DNA of 64,000 nucleotides from Flavobacteriales bacterium (GCA_947447525.1 CANFJL010000012.1:1-64000); one strand, 5' to 3'; numbered from the stretch's first letter, positions 50,738-61,027 are shown. Numbers and translations are program-made. Notes: generated by a model not told the origin, from the letters alone.

Positions 50738-52798
50738 ATGGAAAAAGACACCTTTACAGTAACTGCTGCTCTTCCTTACGCAAATGGCCCTCTTCATTTA
50801 GGTCATATAGCAGGAGTATATTTACCCGCAGATATTTTCGTTCGCTTTTTACGCATGAAAGAACACGATGTAGCTTTTATTTGTGGAAGCGATGAACATG
50901 GAGCAGCAATTACATTACGAGCAAAAAAGGAAGGGATTTCTCCTCAAGAAATTGTAGATAAGTACCATGATATCATAAAAAATTCATTTCATCAATTTCA
51001 TATTGATTTCGATATTTTTCACAGAACCTCCTTGCCAATTCATCACGAAACTTCAGCTGATTTTTTTAAAACGCTCGAGGCAAATGGAAGTTTTACCAAA
51101 GAAAATTCAGAGCAATACTACGACGAAGAATACAAGCAATTTTTAGCAGATCGATACATTACAGGCACCTGCCCAAAATGTCAGAATGATAATGCTTACG
51201 GAGATCAATGCGAGAAATGTGGCAGCGATTTAAGTCCGACAGAATTAATTGATCCAAAATCTACCCTGAGCGGAAAGACACCGATCTTGAAAGCAACTTC
51301 ACATTGGTATTTACCAATGAATGATCATGAAGAATGGTTGAGAGAATGGATACAAAACGGAATTCTGGATGGTGAAAAACAACATGATCCAAAAAAATGG
51401 CGCAATCAAGTTATTGGTCAATGTATGTCATGGATCAATGGCGGATTAAAACCTCGTGCCATGACGCGTGACTTAGATTGGGGTGTAAAAGTCCCATTGC
51501 CTGATGCTGAGGGCAAAGTGTTGTATGTATGGTTAGATGCCCCTATTGGCTACATATCAGCTACCAAACAATGGGCAAAAGACAATAATTTAGATTGGAA
51601 GAAATTTTGGTGTAAAAAAGAAGCTGGAAATAGAAAACTAATCCATTTTATTGGAAAAGACAATATTGTATTTCACGCGATTATTTTTCCAATTTTACTT
51701 AAAAGTCATGGGGATTTTATTTTACCAGAAAATGTCCCAGCTTATGAATTTTTAAATCTTGAAGGCGATAAATTCTCAACTTCAAGAAATTGGGCCGTTT
51801 GGTTGCATGAATATCTAGCAGCCTACCCCAATAAAGTGGATGAACTAAAATATGTGCTTACTTCAATCGCTCCGGAAAGTAAGGATTCTGAATTTACATG
51901 GAAGGAATACCAACAACGCATTAATTCAGAATTGGCTGATGTATACGGTAATTTTGTAAATAGAACCCTTGTGCTCAGTCAGAAGTACTACCAAGGGATT
52001 GTTCCTCAACCTTTAGAATTTTCTTCTGTTGACGAAGATGTTATGGCTACTATTGAAAAAGTGCCCGCTAAGATTTCAGCATTAATTTATGCTTATAAAA
52101 TTCGTGAAGCACAATCAGAAATGATGCAATTGGCGCGCATTGGAAATAAATACTTAGCGGATCAGGAACCATGGAAGGTAATTAAAACTGACCCGACACG
52201 AGTGCAAACGGTTATCTATGTTGCTTTACAAATCACCAATATGCTTTCCGCTGTTACGATGCCTTTCTTATCCGTAAAAGCGAAAGAACTTCAAGAAATG
52301 CTTCAAGTTAACTATACACTTTGGCCTGAAAGTCCATTAGTATTAGAAGCTGGTCATCAATTAGGAACACCTAAAATACTATTTGAAAAGATAGAGGATG
52401 AACTCGTAATGAATGAAAAGGCCAAATTAGAAACTACAATTGAGCAAACCACTAAATATCCAAAAATGAAAGACGCTATTAATTTTGATGACTTCGCAAA
52501 ATTAGACATGAGAATGGGCAAAATAATAAGTGCTCAAAAAGTTGAAAAAGCGGACAAGTTACTTCATTTAATTGTTGATACGGGTATTGATCAAAGGACT
52601 ATCGTTTCTGGGATTGCGGAGCATTTTTCTCCTGAAGAAGTGATTGGAAAAACTGTATTGGTACTATTGAACCTAGAACCTAGAAAAATTCGTGGCGTTG
52701 AATCTCAAGGAATGATCTTAATGGCTGAAAATGAAGATGGAAAATTAAGTTTTCTTTCCGCAGAAAGTGGTTTTGGTCCAGGTCCTAGTGTTGGTTAA
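50738..52798 (+). CDS. metG: Methionyl-tRNA synthetase
   Basis: The 686-residue class I synthetase has the HIGH-type motif PYANGPLHLGHIAGVYLP (residues 12-29), a zinc knuckle (CPKCQ...CEKCG, about 144-164), a KMSKS variant KFSTSRN and a C-terminal tRNA-binding domain (about 580-686, FAKLDMRMGKIISAQKVEKA). It charges initiator and elongator tRNA-Met. The length is that of the long form with the C-terminal dimerisation domain. It ends 4 nt into the convergent regulator gene. Confidence 0.97.
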   Translation: MEKDTFTVTAALPYANGPLHLGHIAGVYLPADIFVRFLRMKEHDVAFICGSDEHGAAITLRAKKEGISPQEIVDKYHDIIKNSFHQFHIDFDIFHRTSLPIHHETSADFFKTLEANGSFTKENSEQYYDEEYKQFLADRYITGTCPKCQNDNAYGDQCEKCGSDLSPTELIDPKSTLSGKTPILKATSHWYLPMNDHEEWLREWIQNGILDGEKQHDPKKWRNQVIGQCMSWINGGLKPRAMTRDLDWGVKVPLPDAEGKVLYVWLDAPIGYISATKQWAKDNNLDWKKFWCKKEAGNRKLIHFIGKDNIVFHAIIFPILLKSHGDFILPENVPAYEFLNLEGDKFSTSRNWAVWLHEYLAAYPNKVDELKYVLTSIAPESKDSEFTWKEYQQRINSELADVYGNFVNRTLVLSQKYYQGIVPQPLEFSSVDEDVMATIEKVPAKISALIYAYKIREAQSEMMQLARIGNKYLADQEPWKVIKTDPTRVQTVIYVALQITNMLSAVTMPFLSVKAKELQEMLQVNYTLWPESPLVLEAGHQLGTPKILFEKIEDELVMNEKAKLETTIEQTTKYPKMKDAINFDDFAKLDMRMGKIISAQKVEKADKLLHLIVDTGIDQRTIVSGIAEHFSPEEVIGKTVLVLLNLEPRKIRGVESQGMILMAENEDGKLSFLSAESGFGPGPSVG

Positions 52799-53436
52799 AC
52801 ATACCCTTTATCTTTCGCCCAACTACTGAGTTGAGCAGCATTTGGCAAGCTCAATTTCTTTAAGATATTGTGTCGGTGCTTTTCAATGGTCCTTGGAGAT
52901 AAGAATAATTTTACTCCAATTTCTTTTGAGGTCAAGCCATTCGCAATCAATTTGACAATTTCAATCTCTTTCATGGTTAACTCTTTCTGTGAAGTTTCCG
53001 TATCCATATTTAATAAAGAGGTGAAATATCGATCCTTAATCTCTTTTCCAATAAATAAATTACCTTGATTTACCTCATGTATTGCTGAGATGAGTTCGCT
53101 TTTATTGGTGTTTTTGGTCAGGTAACCTTTTGCTCCAACAGCTAAAAACTTTTTGACATAAGTAATATCATCGTGCAAAGAAAGTCCGATCACTTTTGTT
53201 TTGGGTAAGGCATCATTGATTTTAATGGTGGCTTCTATCCCGCTTCCCTGACCCAGGTTGATATCCATAAGAATAATATCAGGTCGCAATAGTATGGCTT
53301 TATCGAAAGCATCATTTTCATTGTCAGCATTCCCTATTACAGAAATACCAGGAGCGTCCTTTAATAAGGAAGTCCAAGCTTCACTGATTAACTTGTGATC
53401 GTCTACAATAAGAACTTTTATGAGTTGTTCCATCAT
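52795..53436 (-). CDS. NarL/LuxR-family response regulator
   Basis: The 213-residue protein has a receiver domain (about 6-122: LIVDDHKLI, phospho-acceptor Asp in IILMDINLGQGSG, Lys in GAKGYLTKN) and a LuxR-type HTH (about 145-205: LTMKEIEIVKLIANGLTSKEIGVKLFLSPRTIEKH, cut short here). It is an orphan: no kinase is adjacent. It lies 18 nt downstream of atpG on the same strand and so could be read from the atp operon, or from its own box at 53450. The regulon is unknown. Confidence 0.92.
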   Translation of the reverse strand: MMEQLIKVLIVDDHKLISEAWTSLLKDAPGISVIGNADNENDAFDKAILLRPDIILMDINLGQGSGIEATIKINDALPKTKVIGLSLHDDITYVKKFLAVGAKGYLTKNTNKSELISAIHEVNQGNLFIGKEIKDRYFTSLLNMDTETSQKELTMKEIEIVKLIANGLTSKEIGVKLFLSPRTIEKHRHNILKKLSLPNAAQLSSWAKDKGYV

Positions 53437-53449
53437 TTGCTATCTACAG

Positions 53450-53457
53450 CAAATCTA
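53450..53457 (-). promoter_or_regulatory. -7 box of the LuxR regulator gene
   Basis: On the minus strand TAGATTTG lies 13 nt before the ATG at 53436 and overlaps the end of atpG. A TTG at 53481-53483 is 23 nt further upstream, the outer limit of the spacing range. Confidence 0.45.
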
Positions 53458-54330
53458 TGAATTCAAAGCTTCTGCACCACCAACAATTTCCAAAATTTCA
53501 TTGGTAATGGCTGCTTGTCTTGCTTTATTATAACTTAATTTTAAGTTTTTTCTTAATTCTTCAGCGTTATCTGTTGCTTTGTGCATCGCAGTCATTCGTG
53601 CTCCATGCTCAGATGCATTAGAATCTAAAAGCGCTTTGAACAATTGAATTTTTAATGACTTTGGAATAAGTGCAATAACTAGATCTTCCTTAGCAGGTTC
53701 AAAAATATAATCATTCCCGCTATCGGTAGTTCCTTCATTAGAAGCCAGAATAGGTAAGAATTGTTCGTTTTCAACTGATTGTGTTGCTGCATTAACAAAT
53801 TGATTGTAAACCAGCACTATTTTATCAACTTCTTTGTTCAGGAACATCGCAGTTAATGCTTCTGCAATTGCAGTTGTTCTTTCGAAAGTTAAATCAGAAA
53901 ATATATCTTCTACTGATGCAAGTTCGTCATTAATAAAATAATTAGGTGTTCTTTTCATAACATCCTTAACTTTCTTACCAAGACACAACACTTTAACATT
54001 ACAATCTTTGTAATCCTCTGTAATCAAAAGATTCACCTTCTTGATTACATTATTATTAAAACCTCCACACAGACCTCTATTAGAAGTTACAGCAACTAAC
54101 AAAACATTCTGAACTTCACCTGATTTAGCATAAACATTATCTGCTAAATCCAAAGAAGCACTAAGATTTCCTAAAATTTCTCTTAGTTTACCAGCATACG
54201 GACGAAGACGTGTAACCGCATCTTGAGCACGCTTTAACTTTGCAGCTGAAACCATTTTCATTGCAGAAGTAATCTGCATTGTTGATCCAACCGAGGTAAT
54301 CCTATTTCTTATTTCTTTTAAATTCGCCAT
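53455..54330 (-). CDS. atpG: ATP synthase gamma subunit
   Basis: The 291-residue gamma subunit is the central rotor stalk of F1. The conserved N-terminus MANLKEIRNRITSVGSTMQI and the C-terminus SYNKARQAAITNEILEIVGG are visible, with the family length. The ATG at 54330 gives this standard start; an in-frame upstream start at 54345 is not needed. It follows atpA by 43 nt. Confidence 0.96.
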   Translation of the reverse strand: MANLKEIRNRITSVGSTMQITSAMKMVSAAKLKRAQDAVTRLRPYAGKLREILGNLSASLDLADNVYAKSGEVQNVLLVAVTSNRGLCGGFNNNVIKKVNLLITEDYKDCNVKVLCLGKKVKDVMKRTPNYFINDELASVEDIFSDLTFERTTAIAEALTAMFLNKEVDKIVLVYNQFVNAATQSVENEQFLPILASNEGTTDSGNDYIFEPAKEDLVIALIPKSLKIQLFKALLDSNASEHGARMTAMHKATDNAEELRKNLKLSYNKARQAAITNEILEIVGGAEALNS

Positions 54331-54373
54331 AACAATGCTTTGCAAGTTGTCTTACGACAACAGAAAACTCAAT

Positions 54374-55948
54374 TTAGTATTTATCTGCTATTTCTTTTGC
54401 CACTTTTGTCAATACATCAGTGATTTCATCTGTATATTTTCCAGCTTTCAATGCTACCAATACATCAGCATGTTTTGCATCCAAATAATTCAAATATTCT
54501 TTTTCAAAAGCCTTCACTTTATTGATAGGAACTTTTTGGATCAATCCTTTAGTACCTACAAAAATAATTGCAATTTGTTTTTCAACTGGAAATGGATCAC
54601 CTTCTCTTTGCTTCAAGATTTCCACATTACGAGAACCTTTATCCAAAACAGATTTTGTTGCATTATCCAAATCAGAACCAAACTTAGCGAATGCTTCTAA
54701 TTCACGATATTGCGCTTGATCTAATTTCAAAGTACCCGCAACCTTCTTCATTGATTTAATTTGAGCTGAACCACCCACCCTTGATACAGAGATACCAACG
54801 TTAATTGCTGGACGCACACCAGAGTTAAATAAATCAGACTCTAAGAATATTTGACCATCTGTAATAGAAATTACATTGGTAGGAATATAAGCGGATACGT
54901 CACCTGCTTGAGTTTCAATAATTGGAAGTGCCGTTAAAGAACCACCACCTTTTACTTTACTTTTCAAAGAAGGAGGTAAATCATTCATTTGACATGCAAT
55001 TGTATCATCAGAAATAATCTTCGCAGCACGCTCTAATAAACGAGAGTGAAGGTAGAATACATCACCAGGATAAGCTTCGCGACCTGGAGGACGACGCAAT
55101 AATAAAGAAACCTCACGATAAGCAACTGCTTGCTTAGATAAATCATCATAAACGATTAATGCTGGTTTTCCACAGTCACGGAAATATTCACCAACAGCAG
55201 CACCTGTCATTGGAGCATAAAACTGCATTGGCGCAGGATCAGAAGCATTAGAAGCCACAACCGTTGTATAGGCCATTGCACCTGCATCTTCAAACTTTTT
55301 AACGATTCCAGCTACTGTTGAACCTTTTTGTCCAATAGCGACATAAATACAATAAACCGTTTCACCTCTATCGTAAAATTCGCGTTGATTGATAATGGTA
55401 TCAATTGCAACGGTTGTTTTACCAGTTTGACGGTCACCAATAATTAACTCACGCTGACCACGACCAATTGGAATCATCGCATCAATTGCTTTAATACCAG
55501 TTTGTAAAGGTTCTGTTACCGGTTGACGAAAGATAACCCCTGGAGCTTTTCTCTCGATTGGCATTTCATACAACTCACCAACTATCGGTCCTTTACCATC
55601 AATTGGCTGACCTAAAGTATCAATAACGCGACCTACCATTCCATCACCTACCATTACAGAGGCAATGCGTCCTAAACGACGCACCGTATCACCTTCACTA
55701 ACGGAAGAGGAACGGCCTAATAATACAGCACCAACATTATCTTCTTCTAAATTCAATGCGATCCCTTGCAGACCACCATCGAATTCAATTAATTCACCAT
55801 ATTGTACGCCTTTCAAGCCGTAAATTCTTGCGATTCCGTCTCCTACTTGAAGAACAGTTCCTACTTCTTGTAATTCAGCTTCTGATTTGAAACCAGATAA
55901 TTGTTCCCTTAAAATTGCTGAAACCTCTGCCGGATTAATATCTGCCAT
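54374..55948 (-). CDS. atpA: ATP synthase alpha subunit
   Basis: The 524-residue subunit has the P-loop GDRQTGKT (171-178), the DELSE-equivalent regions [20 protein letters not shown] and [20 protein letters not shown], and the [17 protein letters not shown] segment. It forms the non-catalytic hexamer positions with beta. The beta gene (atpD) is not in this window, which is common in Bacteroidota where atpDC is separate. Confidence 0.97.
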   Translation of the reverse strand: MADINPAEVSAILREQLSGFKSEAELQEVGTVLQVGDGIARIYGLKGVQYGELIEFDGGLQGIALNLEEDNVGAVLLGRSSSVSEGDTVRRLGRIASVMVGDGMVGRVIDTLGQPIDGKGPIVGELYEMPIERKAPGVIFRQPVTEPLQTGIKAIDAMIPIGRGQRELIIGDRQTGKTTVAIDTIINQREFYDRGETVYCIYVAIGQKGSTVAGIVKKFEDAGAMAYTTVVASNASDPAPMQFYAPMTGAAVGEYFRDCGKPALIVYDDLSKQAVAYREVSLLLRRPPGREAYPGDVFYLHSRLLERAAKIISDDTIACQMNDLPPSLKSKVKGGGSLTALPIIETQAGDVSAYIPTNVISITDGQIFLESDLFNSGVRPAINVGISVSRVGGSAQIKSMKKVAGTLKLDQAQYRELEAFAKFGSDLDNATKSVLDKGSRNVEILKQREGDPFPVEKQIAIIFVGTKGLIQKVPINKVKAFEKEYLNYLDAKHADVLVALKAGKYTDEITDVLTKVAKEIADKY

Positions 55949-55979
55949 TTTTCTAATTTTAATTATTTAGTCTTGCGAC

Positions 55980-56513
55980 TTATTGTGTTAATTCTTGTTT
56001 TAATTTTCTCAATTGTGTTGCAACAGATGCATCAATTTGATTGTCCCCTATTCTAACCACAAAACCACCTATCAAGTTGGCGTCAACCATTTCTGTTAAT
56101 TGCAATTTACCTGTAATAGACTTAGATAGATTAGCAACAATTTTATCTCTACTTTCTTTACTTAATGGGCTTGCACTTGTTAAAGTTCCAGAAACAATTC
56201 CACGGTGATTTTCAAGTAATTCTTGAAAGCCTTTTGCAATTGCTGGAATTACAGAGGCTCTACCATTTTTGGTAATTAAAGCGATAAAAGCGATGGTTAA
56301 GGGTTGCATTTTAGGAAACAACTTAGACATCACATCATTTTTCTTGTCTGCTTTAATTACAGGAGAATTTAAGAAAACTTGAAAATCAGGAGCAACATCA
56401 GCAGTAGCCACTATTGCGTTCATGTCTGATTCCACTGTCTCCAAGCAAGCTTGTTCTACAGCCAATTCCAATAATGCCTTTGCGTATCTTCCCGCCGACT
56501 TCGTTGATCTCAT
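55980..56513 (-). CDS. atpH: ATP synthase delta subunit
   Basis: The 177-residue stator subunit has the N-terminal domain (GRYAKALLELAVEQ, about 7-20) and the C-terminal region with LIGGFVVRIGDNQIDASV (about 146-163). It links F1 to the b subunit. It lies 6 nt after atpF and 31 nt before atpA, as expected. Confidence 0.94.
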   Translation of the reverse strand: MRSTKSAGRYAKALLELAVEQACLETVESDMNAIVATADVAPDFQVFLNSPVIKADKKNDVMSKLFPKMQPLTIAFIALITKNGRASVIPAIAKGFQELLENHRGIVSGTLTSASPLSKESRDKIVANLSKSITGKLQLTEMVDANLIGGFVVRIGDNQIDASVATQLRKLKQELTQ

Positions 56514-56519
56514 CTGTTG

Positions 56520-57014
56520 TTAGTTCATATTAACATCATCTGCTAATTTATTAGCAAGTGATTTTTGTTTTTCATCAGAAGATAATTCTTGACGAACAAT
56601 TTTTTCTGCAATCGATAAAGAGATACCTGCCACTTGCGTTTTTAATTCAGCAATAGCAGCATTCTTTTCCATTAGGATACTCGTTCTAGCACCTTCAACG
56701 ATTTTATCCGCTTCAATTTTAGACTTTGTCTTCGCGTCTTCAATCATTTTGGTAGCTGTTTCTTTAGCATCTTTAACAATAAGGTCTCTTTCAGCACGCG
56801 CTTCTTTGATAATTTTATCATTTTCAGCTTGCAACAATTGCATCTCAGCTCTTGTTTTTTCAGCTAAATCTAATGCTTCCTGAATTTTTTGACCCCGTGC
56901 ATTTACGGCGTTCAAAATTGGTTTCCAAGCAAATTTAGCCAAAAGGAAAAGTAATAAACAGAAAACCAATCCTGTCCAAAACAATAATCCTAAATCTGGT
57001 TTTATTAAATCCAT
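56520..57014 (-). CDS. atpF: ATP synthase b subunit
   Basis: The 164-residue subunit has one N-terminal membrane helix (about 8-27, LLFWTGLVFCLLLFLLAKFA) followed by a long charged coiled coil (about 35-140, ALDLAEKTRAEMQLLQAEND) that forms the stator. The membrane segment contains the common FxxFWxxxF-like pattern of b subunits. It follows atpE by 71 nt. Confidence 0.94.
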   Translation of the reverse strand: MDLIKPDLGLLFWTGLVFCLLLFLLAKFAWKPILNAVNARGQKIQEALDLAEKTRAEMQLLQAENDKIIKEARAERDLIVKDAKETATKMIEDAKTKSKIEADKIVEGARTSILMEKNAAIAELKTQVAGISLSIAEKIVRQELSSDEKQKSLANKLADDVNMN

Positions 57015-57085
57015 GTCTTTATTTTTTCAATTTCAAAGTAAAAAGCATACCCCAACCAACCGTTGAGGTAGCTTTTAATTTTAAC

Positions 57086-57325
<240 letters not shown>

Positions 57326-57332
57326 TTACTAA

Positions 57333-58445
57333 TTAATGATGGTCTTCCTCCACAGCAGCACCGATAAACAACGCGGAAAGCATTGTAAATAGATACGCTT
57401 GTAAAAAGGCAACCAACAATTCCAAAACGGAAATAAACAAAGCCATAGGAACTGAAAGCGCTCCCCAAGCCAAACTTTTATTTATAAAAATAATGGAGAT
57501 CAAAGCAAGAATTATAATATGACCAGCAGTTATATTAGCAAACAAACGAATCATTAAGGCGATAGGCTTGGTGAAGATTCCAATGATTTCAATAGGAACC
57601 ATTATAATTAAAATTGGAATTGGCACCCCTGGTGTTGCAAATATGTGTCTCCAGTAATTTTTATTTCCTGAAAATACCGTAATCAATAAAGTTAATGTCG
57701 CCAAGAATAGCGTTACTGTAATATTACCCGTCAAGTTAGCCCCTCCAGGAAGTAAAGGAATCATCCCGAGTAGATTATTGGTGATGATAAAAAAGAAGAC
57801 CGTTAATAAAAAAGGAACGAACTTTTTGTATTTGTTGTGATTGATATTGGTGTAAGCAATCTCGTCTTGCACTAATAATATAAGAGGCTCAATAAATTTT
57901 GCCAATCCTTTAGGAGCAACAGCACCATTCTTTTTGTAGAAAGAGGCTACTGAAAGCATAATTACTAAGACTAAGAAAGTTCCAAAGAAAAGAGAAACTA
58001 CATTTTTAGTAATTGAAAAATCGTAAGGCTGTACATTATGAGGATGTCCTTCCTTGAATTCTAATTTTCCTTCATGTAAGATATAAATTTCTTCGTGACA
58101 CAAAGCATATCCTGCTGCTGGACCTTTTCCTAAGTAATACTCAGATACTTCACCCGTAATACTGTCTTTTTGTTCTACAATAGCGCCGTGATAAAAATTA
58201 CTTGAATTAAAAGTCTTTAAACCATTATCAAAAAGAATAACCGGCAAATAAATTGATGTCCCTCCATGTTCTGGACCCCACAAATGCCATTCATGAGCAT
58301 CTTTTATGTGATGCATGATCATTTCGCTTACATTGAACTCCTTTTCAGTCTCTTTAGAATTATTTTTTTCAGCAAGAATATTGCCGAAAAAAACCAAAGC
58401 GAAAAGGAATAAAATGTTGTATTTTAAATGCTTTGCGAAAGTCAT
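57333..58445 (-). CDS. atpB: ATP synthase a subunit with N-terminal extension
   Basis: The 370-residue protein has the conserved a-subunit core in its second half (about 155-370), including the essential Arg in LMIRLFANITAGHIIIL and the GAQAYLF-equivalent LVAFLQAYLFTMLSALFIG. An N-terminal region of about 140 residues, with a signal-like helix (about 9-25) and a His-rich patch (MIMHHIKDAHEWHLWGPEHG, 42-61), is longer than in E. coli and typical of Bacteroidota. It is the first gene of the atpBEFHAG operon here. Confidence 0.94.
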   Translation of the reverse strand: MTFAKHLKYNILFLFALVFFGNILAEKNNSKETEKEFNVSEMIMHHIKDAHEWHLWGPEHGGTSIYLPVILFDNGLKTFNSSNFYHGAIVEQKDSITGEVSEYYLGKGPAAGYALCHEEIYILHEGKLEFKEGHPHNVQPYDFSITKNVVSLFFGTFLVLVIMLSVASFYKKNGAVAPKGLAKFIEPLILLVQDEIAYTNINHNKYKKFVPFLLTVFFFIITNNLLGMIPLLPGGANLTGNITVTLFLATLTLLITVFSGNKNYWRHIFATPGVPIPILIIMVPIEIIGIFTKPIALMIRLFANITAGHIIILALISIIFINKSLAWGALSVPMALFISVLELLVAFLQAYLFTMLSALFIGAAVEEDHH

Positions 58446-58485
58446 TTGCTTTAATTATTTAGTTTAGAATGCTCAAAATTTTGTG

Positions 58486-58512
58486 CAAATATAGTAATTA
58501 AATATATTTCAA
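58486..58512 (-). promoter_or_regulatory. Promoter of the atp operon
   Basis: On the minus strand TTG (58510-58512), 16 nt and TATATTTG (58486-58493). The spacer is one base under the usual range. The 5' leader to atpB is about 35-40 nt. Confidence 0.5.
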
Positions 58513-58532
58513 TAGGAATAAAACTTATTAAA

Positions 58533-59075
58533 TTACTTACTTTTTTCTCTTAAGACTTTATATAGTTTTATGGCTAGCATCAGCGAGACCGCCACACCAA
58601 AGAAACCGATGGTTCCGTATATCCAATTCATACTATTTTTTAGTACAACTAAGAAAACAATAATCACTAATAGTAAAGTAGCGACCTCGTTCCAGATTCT
58701 AAGTCCTGTGGAGCTCCAAACTTTTTTGCCTTTTATTAAATCAAACATAATCTTCTGACAAATAAAATGATAAATCAACAGTAAGATGACAAATCCTAAT
58801 TTAAGCAGCATCCATGGGGATGAAAAATAATAGGCTGCATTTAAGTACAACATCCAGACGCCAAAAATTACTGTAAGCACCATTGCAGGGGTAGTAATAA
58901 TCCACCACAATTTTTTTTCCATGATGGTAAATTGCTTTACTAAAATAGTGCGCTCCAACTCTTCCTTACTTAAAGCCTCGGTATGATAAATAAATAAGCG
59001 AACGATATAAAATAGCCCTGCGAACCAAGAAACTACAAAAATGATATGTAAAGATTTTATTACATCAAATGTCAT
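58533..59075 (-). CDS. hemJ: Protoporphyrinogen oxidase HemJ
   Basis: The 180-residue protein has four or five membrane helices and the HemJ signature at its start, SLHIIFVVSWFAGLFYIVRL (about 7-26), with the conserved His, and LKLGFVILLLIYHFICQ in the middle. HemJ oxidises protoporphyrinogen IX to protoporphyrin IX in the membrane. The ATG at 59075 is chosen; the in-frame start at 59105 lies upstream of the promoter box. It is 2 kb from hemA-hemC-hemD but on the other strand. Confidence 0.88.
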   Translation of the reverse strand: MTFDVIKSLHIIFVVSWFAGLFYIVRLFIYHTEALSKEELERTILVKQFTIMEKKLWWIITTPAMVLTVIFGVWMLYLNAAYYFSSPWMLLKLGFVILLLIYHFICQKIMFDLIKGKKVWSSTGLRIWNEVATLLLVIIVFLVVLKNSMNWIYGTIGFFGVAVSLMLAIKLYKVLREKSK

Positions 59076-59079
59076 GGTG

Positions 59080-59087
59080 CAAAAATA
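59080..59087 (-). promoter_or_regulatory. -7 box of a predicted leaderless promoter (hemJ)
   Basis: On the minus strand TATTTTTG ends 4 nt before the ATG at 59075. A TTTG at 59103-59106 is 15 nt upstream. Confidence 0.6.
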
Positions 59088-59161
59088 AGCAATTGATTCA
59101 TGCAAAGTACTCCTTGCATATTCAATAAATTGAGATTAATATTGTAGACACTTAAGCCTGT

Positions 59162-59965
59162 ATGAAACTTAAATTTTGTTTCTTGTTTTTGATTCTTTGC
59201 CAATTCAGTTTTGGTCAAAGTATAAGTCTATCCGTAGATGGTTATTATCAAGGAATGAATTTATATGTTTCTAATCCTTACCAAAGTGATGGATTTGGTT
59301 TTTGCATTAGTAAGGTATTGGTGAATGGAAATGTACTTCCTGCCACTATACAAAACGAACATTTTGAGATCGATCTGAGTTTATTTTCCTTAAAAAAGGG
59401 TCAAGAAGTTTTCATAGAGCTCGAACATTATGAAGGTTGTAGTCCCCGATTTATCAATCCAGAAGTTCTACTACCGAACAGTACCTTTAATCTTGTAAAT
59501 CTTTCTGCAACGTCAAGTGGTAAGGTTTCTTGGAGCACAAAAAACGAAAGTGGCAGATTGCCTTTTATTGTTGAACAGTATAAATGGGGTAGATGGGTGG
59601 CTGCAGGAGAAGTCGCAGGTCTTGGGATTAATGAAATCAATAATTATTCCCTTGAGATTATTCCGCACAGTGGTGTGAATAAAGTTAGGATATCCCAAAC
59701 CGATAATTCAGGTAAAAAAAGAGCTTCGAGGTCAGAGGACTTCACTTCAAAAATTAAAAAAGTAATCAAAACTCCAGCAAAAGTTCAAACCTCGATTTTC
59801 TTTAAAAGTGATGGAAAAGCATTTAAAACAAAATATGAGATGTATGATGCCTTTGGGAATCTATTAAAAAAAGGATACGACAATGAAGTTGATTGCTCCA
59901 ATTTATTAAACGGAATCTATTTTATTAATTTTGATAATAAATCAGAAAAATTCATCAAATATTAA
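59162..59965 (+). CDS. Secreted protein with T9SS-like C-terminus
   Basis: The 267-residue protein has a signal peptide (MKLKFCFLFLILCQFSFGQ) and two beta-rich parts. The C-terminal section (about 190-267, TSIFFKSDGKAFKTKYEMYD, NLLNGIYFINFDNKSEKF) resembles a type A T9SS sorting domain, with the GIYF-type penultimate strand. The N-terminal YYQGMNLYVSNPY and the Cys residues at 44 and 91 may mark a carbohydrate- or peptide-binding fold. It starts 86 nt from hemJ and precedes the epimerase gene by 3 nt. The function is unknown. Confidence 0.65.
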   Translation: MKLKFCFLFLILCQFSFGQSISLSVDGYYQGMNLYVSNPYQSDGFGFCISKVLVNGNVLPATIQNEHFEIDLSLFSLKKGQEVFIELEHYEGCSPRFINPEVLLPNSTFNLVNLSATSSGKVSWSTKNESGRLPFIVEQYKWGRWVAAGEVAGLGINEINNYSLEIIPHSGVNKVRISQTDNSGKKRASRSEDFTSKIKKVIKTPAKVQTSIFFKSDGKAFKTKYEMYDAFGNLLKKGYDNEVDCSNLLNGIYFINFDNKSEKFIKY

Positions 59966-59968
59966 GCA

Positions 59969-60370
59969 ATGATTAAAAAGATTGAACATATAGGGATAGC
60001 GGTTGAATCGATTGAAAAATCGCTTCCTATTTATGAACAATTACTCGGTGTGTCCTGCTATAAAACAGAAATAGTAAGTTCTGAATTGGTAAAAACTGCT
60101 TTTCTGATGGTGGGTGATTCTAAAATCGAATTGCTTGAAGCAAGTGATCCCAACTCCACAATTGCCAAATTTTTAAGCACGAAAGGTCAAGGGTTTCATC
60201 ATATTGCATTTGAAGTAGATGACTTAGAACAAGAAATAAGCCGCCTTTCGCAATTGGGGTTTGAATTGATTCATCAAAGTCCAAAAGATGGCGCTGACAA
60301 TAAATTAATTGCCTTTTTGCATCCTAAATCGACAGAAAAACTTCTCGTGGAGTTGTGTCAAGAAAAATAA
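59969..60370 (+). CDS. mce: Methylmalonyl-CoA epimerase
   Basis: The 133-residue vicinal-oxygen-chelate enzyme has the metal ligands of the family in IEHIGIAVESIEKSLPIYEQ (His at 7), the KTAFLMVGDSKIELLEASDP segment, GFHHIAFEVDDL and the terminal KLLVELCQEK Glu. It interconverts the R and S forms of methylmalonyl-CoA in propionate metabolism. Methylmalonyl-CoA mutase is not in the window. It overlaps the convergent HAD gene by 13 nt. Confidence 0.93.
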   Translation: MIKKIEHIGIAVESIEKSLPIYEQLLGVSCYKTEIVSSELVKTAFLMVGDSKIELLEASDPNSTIAKFLSTKGQGFHHIAFEVDDLEQEISRLSQLGFELIHQSPKDGADNKLIAFLHPKSTEKLLVELCQEK

Positions 60371-60993
60371 GCTTCAAAAGAAATGCCTGGTTGATATAAT
60401 TTGGCTTGTAAACCTGCCGCTAGCGCTCCTTCAATATGCTGAGGACTATCATCAATAAACAAAACTTGCTCCGGCGGAAATTTCAATTGTGAACACACCC
60501 AAGTGAAAGTGTCAGTGTTTGGCTTTCGTTTACCTATGAGATGAGAAATAAACATTTCATAAAAAAATGCCTCCATTTCCTCCCCTCTATGTTTTTTCCA
60601 AGAACGCAGTACCTCAGCAAAATGCAATTCATTGGTATTACTCAATAATGCGACAGGAACCTGTTGTTTAATTTGATCCATAAAATGCAACTTATCCGGA
60701 TCGAAATCACCAAGCATTGCATTCCATGCCTTTACTAAACTATTGGCCGAAGTACCTGAAGGCAAGTGAGGAAGTAGATCGTTTATAAAACGCTGGGCAG
60801 AAATTTCTCCACATTCGAAGCGGTCAAACAATTCGTTTTGTTGAAACTGATGGTATAAATTACTAAAATCTTGCAGTCCCAAAGATTCAAATGCGATTTT
60901 CGTTGAATGGTATTCAATATCTAACAAAACGCCTCCCAAATCTAAAATAAGACACGAGAAATTTATGGTTTCTCCTTCAACTTTTAATTGCAT
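60358..60993 (-). CDS. HAD-superfamily hydrolase (YihX-like)
   Basis: The 211-residue HAD enzyme has motif I LILDLGGVLLDIEY (about 15-28), motif II VALLSNTNELHF, motif III Lys in KRKPNTDTF and motif IV VLFIDDSPQHIEGALAAGL. The cap region has the YihX/HAD-IA pattern. The family includes sugar-phosphate phosphatases; the substrate is unknown. It is transcribed from a consensus promoter and converges on mce with a 13-nt overlap. Confidence 0.9.
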   Translation of the reverse strand: MQLKVEGETINFSCLILDLGGVLLDIEYHSTKIAFESLGLQDFSNLYHQFQQNELFDRFECGEISAQRFINDLLPHLPSGTSANSLVKAWNAMLGDFDPDKLHFMDQIKQQVPVALLSNTNELHFAEVLRSWKKHRGEEMEAFFYEMFISHLIGKRKPNTDTFTWVCSQLKFPPEQVLFIDDSPQHIEGALAAGLQAKLYQPGISFEAYFS

Positions 60994-60997
60994 TTGT

Positions 60998-61027
60998 CAA
61001 AATTAGAGCATATTAATTTAAAACCAA
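60998..61027 (-). promoter_or_regulatory. Consensus promoter of the HAD hydrolase gene (leaderless type)
   Basis: On the minus strand TTG (61025-61027), exactly 19 nt and TAATTTTG (60998-61005). The box ends 4 nt before the ATG at 60993, so the mRNA should be leaderless. Confidence 0.75.

Noticed and set aside
54335..54700. A 121-codon plus-strand frame with many aromatic residues.
   Set aside because: It is antisense to atpA and the start of atpG and has codon bias of a reverse-complement shadow.
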